Of a stretch of 64,000 nucleotides of DNA, positions 34,317 to 45,762 are shown one piece after another. The DNA comes from Datura wrightii (taxonomy: Eukaryota > Streptophyta > Magnoliopsida > Solanales > Solanaceae). The stretch is from assembly GCA_035772735.1 (NCBI GenBank), contig JASDFA010000002.1:33810501-33874500 (forward strand). The letters are read 5' to 3'. The notes under the pieces were generated by a model, which had not been told where the DNA came from, did no database searches, and worked only from the letters and a program-made list of their open reading frames with translations. How positions within the stretch are numbered: position 1 is the first letter of the stretch; every line of letters begins with the position of its first letter. The position numbers were made by a program, and so were the translations under genes.

Positions 34317-37300
34317 ATTATCCATCCTTGAATAAAAGGTCTAACTAAAACAAATTAACTCTGGAAATTTCAACAAAATTCTGCTAGAGTTTCCTTTGTA
34401 AATAGGATTATCTTTGACCTGAAACTCACGAAGAATCAAAAAGACGCCTCACAGGGTGATACGATACACATACAAGTCTCTAAATGCAATCAAATCTTTA
34501 TCAATATAAATTCTTATCTCATTCTCTTCACATGACTAGAAAGGATATTACAAACTTCGAAAGCATAATTCAGCTCGTTGTTGTTCTTCTAAATTATTCT
34601 GCTACCATTCTGAATATTACATGCTCACAATATACTGATTACCTTTATAACAGGCTAAATCATTAAATTCTCATATAAGATACAAAATACAAGAGTCCTT
34701 GGCTTAAAAGCAGGTTCGGAGGTATCTGGCTCCCATTTCTTCCTTAACTTCCCTTGTCATTTCTTTGATAGTGTTACTCTTCAAGGTATGTTATTTTTTT
34801 ATCGATGTTGTTTCTTTAATTCTAACCTTTGAACCGCTTGCATAATATGATTCCTCTATAATATAAACATTCTCTATTGGCATAATGTTAGACGGGTCTC
34901 TTATATCTTCTCGTATCGTATTATGCGTGGATTATTTATAATTTTGAGAGCAACTCAAGCTAATATTCTACATGGCGCATCCTTGGAAGGATTCTGTATG
35001 GCCTGATGCAACTCAAACTAAGCTTACCATTCTCTATCAAATTCTATAACAACCTTAATTGGTGAATAAACTCTAACCCTCGATGTCGTATATTTCAGAA
35101 AGATCTCTATCTGTTTTAAGCTATCAATAGTCGTTCTTGTATAACTTTTTACCTTCTGTTAACTGGATGAACTAAGTCATATTATAGTATATTGGACCCT
35201 TTGACATTGTTACCAATTAATTGGAGGTTCTTTTTCATTCGTTCACACAAACTTCATGTAAGGCAATCGCAGTGTTCAACATAGTGGGTTGTCATCGTGT
35301 ACAAACTCTATAAGGGATGGATAACCCTTCCCTTTGCTTCTAAAGTCTAGTAGTTGGACTCATAATACCGCATTAATATTTGAATAGTACACTTTAGACT
35401 AATAGTCTAGTTGCGGACTAAACATTCTATTAGGTTTATTCGGGTACCTATGTTTCTGTTAGAAAGAGTTCCAAAAACTTACTGTAAATTGGGGGTTCTA
35501 TATCTGAATAATGAAAACTAGCACTTCGTGAGACCAACTTTCAAAATATTTAACTGCATATGCTGTTCATAAACCTATCAATAATTTATTTTATTGAAGC
35601 ACACCTCTGATATATAAGGGAAAGATCACGATATAATCTAAGGTATTGACTTCGCATTTTTTATAGAAACTCCTCTATTTCGGCTTTAATCTCCTAGGCC
35701 CTTGATGCTCTATTTTTACTTACTAATAATTTGGACATTGAGCCACAATTTTTGTGACATCTCTTTTCAAGTTATCCTATCTCTAGACTTCCATAAGGTC
35801 ATTGTATATTTCTGTCACTCTTGGATAGATTAGATGTTGTAAATATTGAACTATTATTAGTATTCTTTTGTAATATCTCCCCATATCCAATTTACATGAT
35901 TAAACTCGGTATCCGAGATCTTCATCCTTTCATGCCTCAAACTAGGCTGATTTTGGTACAAAATTTCTTTCTTTAGTTTGCTAACTTTTGATCATCATAT
36001 TGACACTATCACATTTTTTGAATAAGTAATTTCTCTGCTGCATCCTAAGTGAAAAGTTTTCTTTAATAGTAAAGTTTGGCTACCAAGTCCCTAAATTGGC
36101 TAACTAACGCAATTCTTTTAGTCAACTCTATCTTGCTTATTTGTACATACTTCAAACACCCTATGGATTTACAACCAAAAAGAGGCTGCTACTACCTTAA
36201 CTTTACCGTTATAAGGTATGATATCACATTCTAATATTTCAATAATGAAGTCCATCTTTCATGCCTCAAATCAATTCTTTATTGTTGAAACATATGTTAA
36301 AGATTCATGATCTATAAATATGTAAGCTTGACTTCCATATGACTGTTAATGCCATATCTTTAAGGCGAATGCTATAACTCCGGACTCAAGATCGAAGCCG
36401 GATAATTCTACTTACACTTCCTTGACTCTCATAGGGCATGAGTAATAATCTTCTAGTGTTGCATAAAAATACCACTTAACTTATCTTTGAGGCATTATAA
36501 CCTATAACATACTCCTTTGTTTCTTCCAACAAGGTAAGAACAAGTATTGATGAGAAAATTTGTCTTTCATTTCCTGAAAACTTTGTCCACCCACTTCTAA
36601 CAGTTGAAACTTATCCCCTTTATGAATCACCTTCGTCAGTGGTTTAGATATAGAGGAAAATTCTTCTATAAACCTTCAATAGTATCCTGCTAGGCTTATG
36701 AAACTATGAACATTTGAAGGTTTTATTAGACTTGGCCAATTCTTTTACTATTTCAATCTCTTGACTATCGATTATAATTCCTTCATCTAAGACTATATGG
36801 CAAGTAAATGCCACTAAATTCAACTTAACTTACATTTTGAAAACTTTTCCTATACCTTTCGATTCTAGGGTATTCATAATATAACTTATAACTGATTAGC
36901 ATATTCTACTTCAGATTGTGAGCATATTCTCATCTTAAGTCAATCTTCATGACACTCTTAATATTCTATGATTGATTCGAAGAGGTCATAATTTCTCAAA
37001 AATAGATACATGTTCCATAGCATAACTTTATTTGACTATTGGTAGTCAATATGCATTCATAATCAACTACCTTTTGATGGATAAATAATGCTAGTATATC
37101 CCATAGGGAAATTCTTGGCATAATGAAGACTTTTTCTAATAGTTCTTCCATCCGCCTTTTCTATTTTTTCGATTCGGCAGGAACTATCTTGTAAAAAGGA
37201 GTAGGTATCTATTATCTTTATCATAAGGTTCACCTATGGCAAAATCAATCTCCTTTTAGAGGGAAGTCTTGAAGCTCATATGAAAATACATCTAGAATTT

Positions 37301-38511
37301 CATTAACTATTAGGAAAAATTGTAGAACCGTCAGTTCTTTCTTCTACGTTCCCCATTTGAATTAGACAGTAGATACATCCTTTGGAGATCATCTCATTTA
37401 CCTTAAGTAGTAAGTAAATTTTTCTTTGGGTGTGTCGGGGTTGCCTTTCAATTCTAGGGTCGTCTTACTCCAAAAAGTGAACTAATTCATACTCATAATA
37501 ACATTCAAATTATCCCTGTCTGACTCCTTTAGATCAGCTGAAATACTACAACTAATAATCAATGCTATATATCTTGGTTGAATTATCTGGTTGTAGTTGA
37601 TTCGCCAACCTGTATAAATAAAGCAATTAACTTAAGTAGTAGCTCTGCTTCTGTTCCAAACTTACAAACAATGAATGGTGTATTTGCAGCAATGTCAGAT
37701 GTCAAATTCCAAGTCATGGTAATTGACTAAAGAATATATATATATATGGTCCTAGACTTTACCTAAACTAAATGTTCTACCTCTCATACCCTTGTTTTGC
37801 TAGGTAGATGTTTGTAAATCTATCACTAGGGGACGAATAGAGGTTACTATTAGTTCTGTTAACCATACAATACTATCCTTATCTATATTTGGACAGTGCC
37901 TCCTAATATGGTTGATCCTTGTTGAACTTAGTATTTCAAAATTCTTGGCTGGACTAAACTAAACATAATGATTAAGACTAAACCCTTGTAGCTAAAGTAG
38001 AATATTTATTAATCAGAATAATTAGGTCATTTGAAAAACTATAATTCGATGTCATTCTGAGATCTTCCCTATACCACTATAAACTTGACATTCTTATCAT
38101 GTTTCATTTCTCTAGTTTGGTTTGTCTAAGGTGTACCATCGAGTTATTAACAAACATCTGAGAATTTTGAATTGGACTAAATCCATTACACATTGGAAAA
38201 ATTCATTAATAATTCCTTGAATTCTAAAAATACTTGAGCCATCAGAGGTTCTTGCTCTAATTTGTTGTTGCTGCAATACTACTACCTAGATTAGCAACTG
38301 CAATGCACTCTTGATATCCTAGCCTAGTGAGTAGAGGACTGAACTGAGATGATAGGTTCCTTTCACTTACTCCCCTTGGAGTTGATAAAATATGAGGGGC
38401 TGCGGTTTTTGAGCCCCCTCAAGCTTATTTACTTACTGGTAAGATATTCCAAAGAATAGTAATTTCGTCTGAGCTTCAGGCCCTAACTTCCTGACTAGGC
38501 AGTGTATAAAT
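34317..38511 (-). pseudogene. Heavily decayed antisense Ty3/gypsy pol
   Basis: No long frame survives. On the minus strand, about 37170-37070 reads as MEELLEKVFIMPRISLW, the start of the RT domain (family form LLEKGFIRPSISPWGAP). About 36710-36550 reads as ISLAGYY-stop-RFIEEFSSISKPLTK, the RT/RNase H linker. Order and strand agree, and a polypurine tract and LTR start lie at its 3' side (34300). Wording is chromovirus-like. The outer parts (34317-36480, 37200-38511) are assumed to be the rest of this element but show no motif I can defend. Confidence 0.7.
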
Positions 38512-39550
38512 TGTAACACTCCTAAAAGTCCCTAATATTAGATCTTATACATGAGCAGAAAATCAATAGGAAGTAAACTTTTTCCACAGGATGACCCACA
38601 CCATGAGTCGTGGTGAGGGACCATGAGTCGTGAGGGGACTCGTGGTGAGCAATCAGAGGTCCCATGTTCTTAGACACCATGAGTCTAGGGATGACTCGTA
38701 GGACCAGGCAATGACCCATCCTATTTGGTCATTGTAAGAGGTTTAGAATGTTTTTAAAATTATTCCAACGACCACGAAAGAGACCACAAGTCATATACAA
38801 TAGGATGAATCATCCTGTCCAGTCATGGGATGAGATTCAGAAAGTGATCTAGTTGCTTCAGAAATCACGAGTGCATACCATGAGTCATGGTATGACACAA
38901 CGAGTCATGGCATGACTCATAGGGACTGGATGGCAAATTTTTAGTACATTTTTGCAGGGGTAGTTTCATAACTTCTTGTGCTTTTATACACTTTTTACAC
39001 ACTTTCATAGTTGTGTTCACATATATCTTTCATTGTTACAAATTCAGTTAGTAGTTTCTTTCAATTCATAGATTCTTGTTTGCCCGTTGTTTCATTCAGT
39101 TATTTTGCATATTGTACATTCAATCGTACTGACCATTTTGCACTGCATCTTATTATGATGCAGATTCAGGAAGATAGGACCAACAACAGATGCATCAGTA
39201 AGACATATATCATCCAGCTTTGGTGAGGCCTCCTATCTTTCAAAAAACCTAGTTATATTTATTTTTTTAGTAGAGCTTGAGGTAGCCATGGGAGCTTTGT
39301 CCCGACACCTACTTTTCAAACTTAGAGGCTTCATAGACTAGTTAGAGAGTTTTGTTATTGATGTTACCTATTAACATTATTTTCAATTGCTGTTATTGAA
39401 TCTTATCTTTCATAAATTAAGCTTATCACAGTTATTGCTTTCATATACCTTATTGTATTCTCACCTATTAGTACTCCAAGACAAGGGTTCACTTGGACCA
39501 TTAGTGGTCTGAGTGCTGGCTACACCCATGGTGTAGGCTCGGAACGCGAA
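38512..39550 (+). mobile_element. 5' LTR of chromovirus F
   Basis: Starts TGTAACACTCC and ends in the degraded GGCTCGGAACGCGA just before a perfect primer site. About 1.04 kb, much shorter than LTRs E and G. GAGTCGTGG-type words at 38585-38935. Confidence 0.78.
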
Positions 39551-39555
39551 AAACA

Positions 39556-39567
39556 TGGTATCAGAGC
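39556..39567 (+). promoter_or_regulatory. Primer binding site of F
   Basis: TGGTATCAGAGC, an exact match to the usual plant tRNA-Met PBS. Confidence 0.9.
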
Positions 39568-39769
39568 CATAGATTTTCAAAGAGTCCTAGGATGTCTATG
39601 ATGTTGTATCTAGTAGCGTCATTATTATAGGTGTGAAACATGCCACATTTATAATAGAGAGACTACAGGGCATTAAGAAATACCTCCCTTATTTCATACT
39701 GTAGTTCGTGCGATAAAGTTTAACTCTATAAAGATTTCCTTATAACCGTGCATTCACGTGTTTTAGATA

Positions 39770-41000
39770 ATGCCTCCAAAATGTACTGCTAGTCAAAGGA
39801 ACACTGCCAATAGTGAGCTTTCCAATTGAAACAACACAGCAAGTCTACCTCCATAGTCTAGGATGTAGACTGGGAATGGTGCATGCATGATAGCTCAGGG
39901 TACGAGTGATGGAGCTTAAGATGCCCCGACAACTAATGCGAGAGTTCCAGACACATCTGTTCCTCAGCCTCCATAAGTTGGCACTTCAGAGACAAAGTTT
40001 AGAGAAGCTATCTAGATGCTTACCTTATTGGTTGCTGCTCAGTCAAGCCATAAGGGCTCAACACCAACCAGTTTTAGTTTTTGTGACTCTTTAGGAGCGT
40101 CGAGGATTAGGGAATTTCTAAGGATGAACCCTCTGGTGTTTACGGGGTCTATGGTTGATGAGGAACCCCAAAACATCATCGATGAGATCTGGAAGATCTT
40201 GATGGAAATGGACAAAACTGAAATAGAGGTAGTTGAGTTTGCTTCTTACCAGCTCAAGTATGTTGCGAATGTATATTATGATAAGTGGGAGCAGGGACGT
40301 GGTTAGAATGTAGCTTCGGCAACCTAGGAAAGTTTTGAGGAGGCATTCTTGAACCACTTCTTCCCTTAAGAGTTGAGAGAGGCTAAGGCAGAAGAGTTTG
40401 TGAACTTGAAGCAAGGCACCATGAACATGAAAGAATATAGCCTTAAGTTTACCCAACTATGTAGACACGCTCCGGAGATGGTATCAAATATGAGAGCCAG
40501 AATGAGGAAGTTCATGTTTGGGTTGGGCAAACATGTGAAGAAGGAATGTAAGGGCTCACTGTTGATTAGTAATATGGATATTTCCAAGCTTATGATGTAT
40601 GCTAAACAACTAGAGGAGGATAAAAGATATAGAGGAGCACCATAGTAAGAAGCTAAGTTAACCAATCATAAGACTACCCATCAGAGGAGAAAAAATATAA
40701 CAAGTCATTCTTTTGAAAGAGATCCTCTAGACCTGTATAGTCAGCCGCTAGTGCACCAGCTCTGAGCAACAGAAATGACCAAAGATTTCAAATTGGTCAG
40801 AGTTCATAGATGTAGGGTAGTACAATTCAGGGAACCTCTCAACACCCACCTTGTGGAAAGTGTGGCAAGAGCCATTTGGGTGAATGCCATTTAGGAAGAG
40901 ATGGATGCTATGGGTGCGGCTAACAAGGCCACTTTCTGAGAGACTGTCCGTCTGCACGGCATGGCAATGAGGGAAAAAGGGCTCATTCTACTACTTCAAC
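39770..41000 (+). pseudogene. Gag of chromovirus F
   Basis: ATG at 39770 (MPPKCTASQRN). A capsid-like region spans about 40090-40640 (FLRMNPLVFTGS, EFVNLKQGTMNMKEYSLKFT, CRHAPEMVSNMRARM). Near 40850-40950 two knuckle motifs read CGKCGKSHLGEC and CYGCG-stop-QGHFLRDC. Stops and at least three frame changes. Gag packages the element RNA; this copy is dead. Confidence 0.85.
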
Positions 41001-41565
41001 AGGTAGAGCTTCCCAAAAGGACACCACTTCAGGGATTGGAGGAGGTCAGAAATGTTTGTATGTTATGTCTAGTCGCCAGGATCAGGAGAACCCCCCCCCC
41101 AATCCCCAGATATTTTCACTGGTATGTAAAAAGTCTTCTCTATCCATGTGTATGCTTTACTTGATCTAGGCACTAATTTACCTTTTGTGACTCTTATATA
41201 GCAATAAGGTTTGGGATTTTATCAGAACAACTCTTAGAGCCTTTTAGTGTTTCTACTCCGGTTGGTGAGTCAGTTTTAGCAAAAGTATCTTCAAGACATC
41301 TTGTTGATATTGATTGAGTTGGAGGGACTTTCGCTGACTAAATCATCCATGAACCTAGACCGCAATAACCTTCGTAACCAAAGCATCATTTAGTCCATCA
41401 TAAAGACACCTCAACAGACTTAGTTGAATTAGACATGGTGGATTTTGATATTATTCTAGGCATGGATTGCTTGTACTCCTGTTATGCCTCAATTGATTGT
41501 AGGACCCAAGTAGTAAAGTTTCAGTTTCTAGATAAGCCAGTCTAGTTTGGGAAGGTAGTCCCGTC
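41001..41565 (+). pseudogene. Decayed protease region of F
   Basis: Between gag and RT. LLDLGTNLPF-like reading near 41158-41185 matches the retropepsin active site (D-S/L-G-A/T). Many stops follow. A C-run at 41091-41100 disturbs the frame. Confidence 0.6.
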
Positions 41566-44500
41566 ATGCCTAGGGGTCATTTTATTTCATATTTTATGGC
41601 CAGAAAGTTAATTTCCAAAGGGTGTATCTATCACTTGGTAAGATTTAGAGACTCCGATGCTAAGACACCACCTCTTCCGTCAGTTCCAGTTGTGAATGAA
41701 TTTCTAGAGGTCTTTTCAGATGATCTTCCAAGAGTTCCTCCAGATAGAGAAATAGATGTCCTTCCTAACACTTAGCTTATCTCAATTACTCCATACAAAT
41801 GGCTCCAACCAAATTTAAAAAGTTAAAAGAGCAGTTAAGAGATCTTTCAGATAAAGGTTTCATTCAGCCGAGTGTTTCACCTTGGGGTGCTCCAGTCCTC
41901 TTCATGCGTAAGAATGATGGTACTTTTAGGATGTGTATCAATTACCATCAATTGAACAACGTAAGTATCAAGAATAAGTATCCCCTTCCTAGAATTGATG
42001 ACTTGTTTGACCACCTTCAGGGTGCCACTTGTTTCTAAAAAAATAAACCTCAGATCAGGATATTATCAGTTGAGAATCAGGGAAAGTGATATTCCTAAAA
42101 TAGCTTTCAGGACCTGTTATGGTCATTTTGAGTTCCTTGTTATGTCCTTTGGTTTGACTAATGCCCTTTCAGCATTCATAGACCTCATAAATAAAGTGTT
42201 TAAATAGTATCTGGATATGTTTTTGTTCATCGACAACATCCTAGTTTACTCCAAAAGTGAAGAGGAATATGCTAGTCATCTTAGAATAGTCCTTCAGACA
42301 CTTAAGGACCGTGAGCTATTTGCCAAATTTTTTAAGTGTGAGTTTTGGTTGAAGTCAGTGGCCTTCCTAGGCCACATAGTCTCCAACGAAGGTATCCAGG
42401 TTGACTCCCAGAAGATTAAGGCAGTAAAGAGTTGGCCCAGACCCACAACCCCGATTAACATTAGAAGTTTTTTGGTTTTAGCTGGCTATTATAGAAGGTT
42501 TGTGGAGGGATTTTTGACAATTTTTGGTACATTGACTAAGTTGATTCAGGAGAAGGTTAAATTTCAACGGTCAGAGGCTTGGGAGAAAAGCTTTCAGGAA
42601 TTGAAAACTCATCTGACTATTGCTCAAGTATTAACCCTGCTAGAGGGTACAAATGGTTTTATTGTGCATTAAGATGCATCCAGAGTGAGCATCAGTTGCG
42701 TATTGATGCAGAATAGTAAGGTTATATATTATGCTTCTTTACATCTTAAGGTCCATGAGAAGAACTATCCAACCCATGACATTGAGTTGGCAGCGTTAAT
42801 GTTTGCATTAAAGATTTGGCTCCATTATCTCTATGGTGCGCATGTTGATGTGTTCACAGACCACAAGAGTCTTCAGTACGTGTTCAACCAGAAGGAGTTG
42901 AATCTCATATAGAGGAGGTAGCTTGAGTTGCTCAAAGATTATGACATGAATATTCTTTACCATCCAGGTAAAGAAAACGTAGTTGCTGACGCTCTTAGTA
43001 GGATATCTATGGGAAGTTTAGCTTATATAGAGGAAAAGAAGAGAGAACTAGCTAAAGAGGTGCATAGACTCCCACACCTGGGAATACGTCTTCTAGACCC
43101 TAAAACAGGTAGTGTGCTTGTTCAAAATAGGGCAGAGTCATCTTTAATAGTAGAAGTTAAGAAAAAGCAGGACAGAGATCCCCTCTTGCTTTAGTTAAAG
43201 AAAGATGTCCCCAAGTAGAAGGTGTTAGTTTTCACACAAGGGGAAGATGGTGTCCTGAGGCATCAAGGCAGGATATGTGTCTAGACATAGATGGTCTCAG
43301 AGAGAGGATCATGGAAGAAGCACACAGCTCCAGGTATTTGATATACCTAAGTTCCATGAAAATGTACCATGACCTACCGTAAGTCTATTAGTGGAATGGT
43401 ATAAAGAGAGACATTGTAGACTCGTGGCCAGATGTCTAAATTGTCAGCAAGTTAAGGTAGTTCACCAGAGGCCATGTGGTATGGCTCAAAATATAGCACT
43501 CCCCAAGTGAAAGTGGGAGATGATCAACATGGACTTAATCACCAGTCTACAGTGATCACATAGACAACATGACTCTATTTGGGTGATTGTAGACCGAATG
43601 ACCAAGTTAGATCATTTCTTATCATTAAGGACTATAGACTCAATCGAAGAATATGCTAAATTTTACATCCATAAGATGGTCAGGCTTCATTAGTTCCATT
43701 ATCCATCAAATCATATAGGGTCACTCAGTTCACCGCTCAATTTTGGAAGTCATTTTAGAGAGGTTTGGGTTCAAAGGTGAACCTTAGTACAACTTTTCAT
43801 CTGCAGACTGATTGTCAAGCAGAGAATATTATTTAGACCCTTGAGGATATGCTAAGGGCTTGTGTTATTGATTTCAAAGGGAATTGGGATGACCATTTTC
43901 TGCTTGTGGAATTTGCATATAACAACAGTTATCACTCTAGTATTCAGATGGATCCCTATGAGACTCTCTATGGGAAGAGGTGTAGATCTCTAATTAGTTG
44001 GTTCAAAATTGGTGAAGCATAGTTGATAGGGCTTGATTTAGTACAACAAGCCATGAGAAGGTTAAGATCATTCGAGAAAGGGGGAAGACTATGCAGATTC
44101 ACCGAAATTCTTATACTGATGTTAGGAGTAGAGAATTAGAGTTTGCAGTAGATGATTGGGTTTATCTGAAGGCTTCACCCATGAAAGAAGATGTGAGATT
44201 CAAGAAGAAAGGGAAGCTCAGTTCCCACTATATTGGTCCGTATAGGATTTTGAAGAGAGTTGGCAAGGTAGCCTATGAATTGGAGCTGCCACCCGAACTA
44301 GCCTTAGTCTATCTAGTCTTCCACATTTCTATGCTTAAGAAGTGTGTGGGTGACTCGTCACTCATTGTGCTTATAGAGAGTATGGTAGTGAAGTATAACC
44401 TATCATATGAAGAAGTTTCAGTTGAGATTCTTGATCATTAGGTTCGTATGTTTAGAAACAAAGAAGTCGCTTTTATGAAAGTCTTATGCATGAATCAACT

Positions 44501-44582
44501 AGTTAAGAGAGCTACTTGGGAAATAAAAGCAGATATGATGGCCAAGTACCCTCATCTTTTTTCACCTAGTTTAGAGTCATCT
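41566..44582 (+). pseudogene. Pol of chromovirus F: RT, RNase H, integrase, chromodomain-like end
   Basis: RT from about 41790 (APTKFKKLKEQLRDLSDKGF, PWGAPVLFMRKNDGTFRMCI, KINLRSGYYQLRIRESDIPK, MSFGLTNA). The palm motif reads F-I-D-N at 42226-42237, so the second catalytic Asp is lost. RNase H at about 42650-42900 (DASRVS, DIELAALMFALKIW, FTDHKSLQYVF) and NVVADALSR near 42978-43005. The integrase core at 43250-44050 is badly broken; YNNSYHSSIQMDPYE-like reading near 43920. The C-terminal part is better (VDDWVYLKASPMKED, HYIGPYRILKRVGKVAYELE, FHISMLKKCVG), then a decayed chromodomain end (about 44470-44582). In-frame stops, for example near 42205, 42670, 42910 and 43193. No 3' LTR: the element is cut off soon after the pol stop. 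Confidence 0.92.
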
Positions 44583-44639
44583 TGAGGTAATAGTCATTCC
44601 TTGTAGTATAGAATATTGATCCAACAGATCCTAGAGCAT

Positions 44640-44960
44640 TGCTTTGATTCTTTCAAATCTAGCACTTTGTACTTCACATGCCTTGTCATTGTTCATGTCA
44701 AACTCAAAAGGAAAACTAGTATTTTTATTAAAGCATCTTGATGGGAAAGAATAATAGCTGGGACAATCATCCTAATGCCTATCTTCACCACCACATAATT
44801 TGCAATTATACCTATCATAAGAGGGATAAAATTCACACATCTCTCTCCTAGGGGCATGCTCACAATCTTGCCAAAAATGAGTTCCTCCATAATATGAGCA
44901 TGGGTCATCAAGATATGGGTTGTAACCATAAAAAAACAAGTGTGATAAGTAGACTCAAAT
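44640..44960 (-). pseudogene. Decayed copy of the D-type zinc-knuckle ORF (element J)
   Basis: On the minus strand a frame reads CSYYGGTHFWQDCEHAP and, further on, CKLCGGEDRH-stop-DDCPSYYS. Element D has CLNCGGHHLWQQC and CNICGGQDGHWDACPNAYS in the same order. The first C-x-x-C has lost its second Cys and a stop replaces the Trp. This shows that the D reading frame exists in at least one more, older element. Upstream on the same strand lie a degraded primer site and an LTR. Confidence 0.7.
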
Positions 44961-45000
44961 CAGAAAAACCAAAATTAAAATTGCTCGATAGGACCTAATG

Positions 45001-45021
45001 CCAAAATCCCCACAGCACCAA
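45001..45021 (-). promoter_or_regulatory. Degraded tRNA-Asp primer site of J
   Basis: On the minus strand TTGGTGCTGTGGGGATTTTG, a decayed form of TTGGCGCCGTTGCCGGGGA, between the LTR end and the ORF remnant. Confidence 0.5.
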
Positions 45022-45026
45022 ATTAA

Positions 45027-45762
45027 TGATATCGCCCTTGATCCACCTTAACTAATGAGAGTGTACGCTGTCGATATGGTATAATTACCCAACTAGAGTC
45101 GGGATTGTATCCAAAGAAATTTTGTTTAGGCTAATACTATCAAACAATTCAAACATAATTTGTAAATTGATAAACAATTCAAATTAGTAATAAAGAGTAT
45201 AATTAACTAAGAATTAAAATGAGTTCTAATTCAATATGGAGAACATTCTAGGGATATGTCCCCTTTTTGAGTAGATCCCCCTAAGTCACTCAAAAGGGTT
45301 AATTGATAATGGGCTAACAAAAAATATGCAAGAAATCAACTTAGGAAATCATTAGTTGTCTTTCAATAATCCCAACAATATCAATCTACATCAATTTGGT
45401 CAAATTGATGAGAACTCTATTCTACCCGGTTGCAGTTTGCTAATTAGATTCAGCCTATGTCTAAGTGAATCCATTAAACAAAGGTTAGAGCCTTGGGTCA
45501 TTGTTGATTGATGTTACTTAAACCTTAATCGGTTTATTCAAGCACAATCGAGGCAATTGGGCATGATTGGATGATTTTCACCACCAATCTAACTTTACAA
45601 ACCCCAAATTAATTAAATATTCTTATGCCCATAATTAATTTCACTCAACTGAGATCATTAGGGTTCACAACCATAGATTTGGCATAGTTACCCATAGCAA
45701 GAGAAGAAGAAAAAAGCAAGTAATTAGACATATTCACTTACAAAGCAATATGAGAATAGAGA
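45027..45762 (-). mobile_element. Antisense truncated LTR of J (Athila-like)
   Basis: On the minus strand it ends GGGCGATATCA and contains TTGGATACAATCCCGACTC, the phrase found near the U5 end of Athila-like LTRs. The U3 part is missing; LTR G begins at 45763. Confidence 0.6.

Noticed and set aside
39011..39226. Short plus-strand frame before the F primer site
   Set aside because: Inside the F LTR, upstream of the PBS; no similarity to gag.
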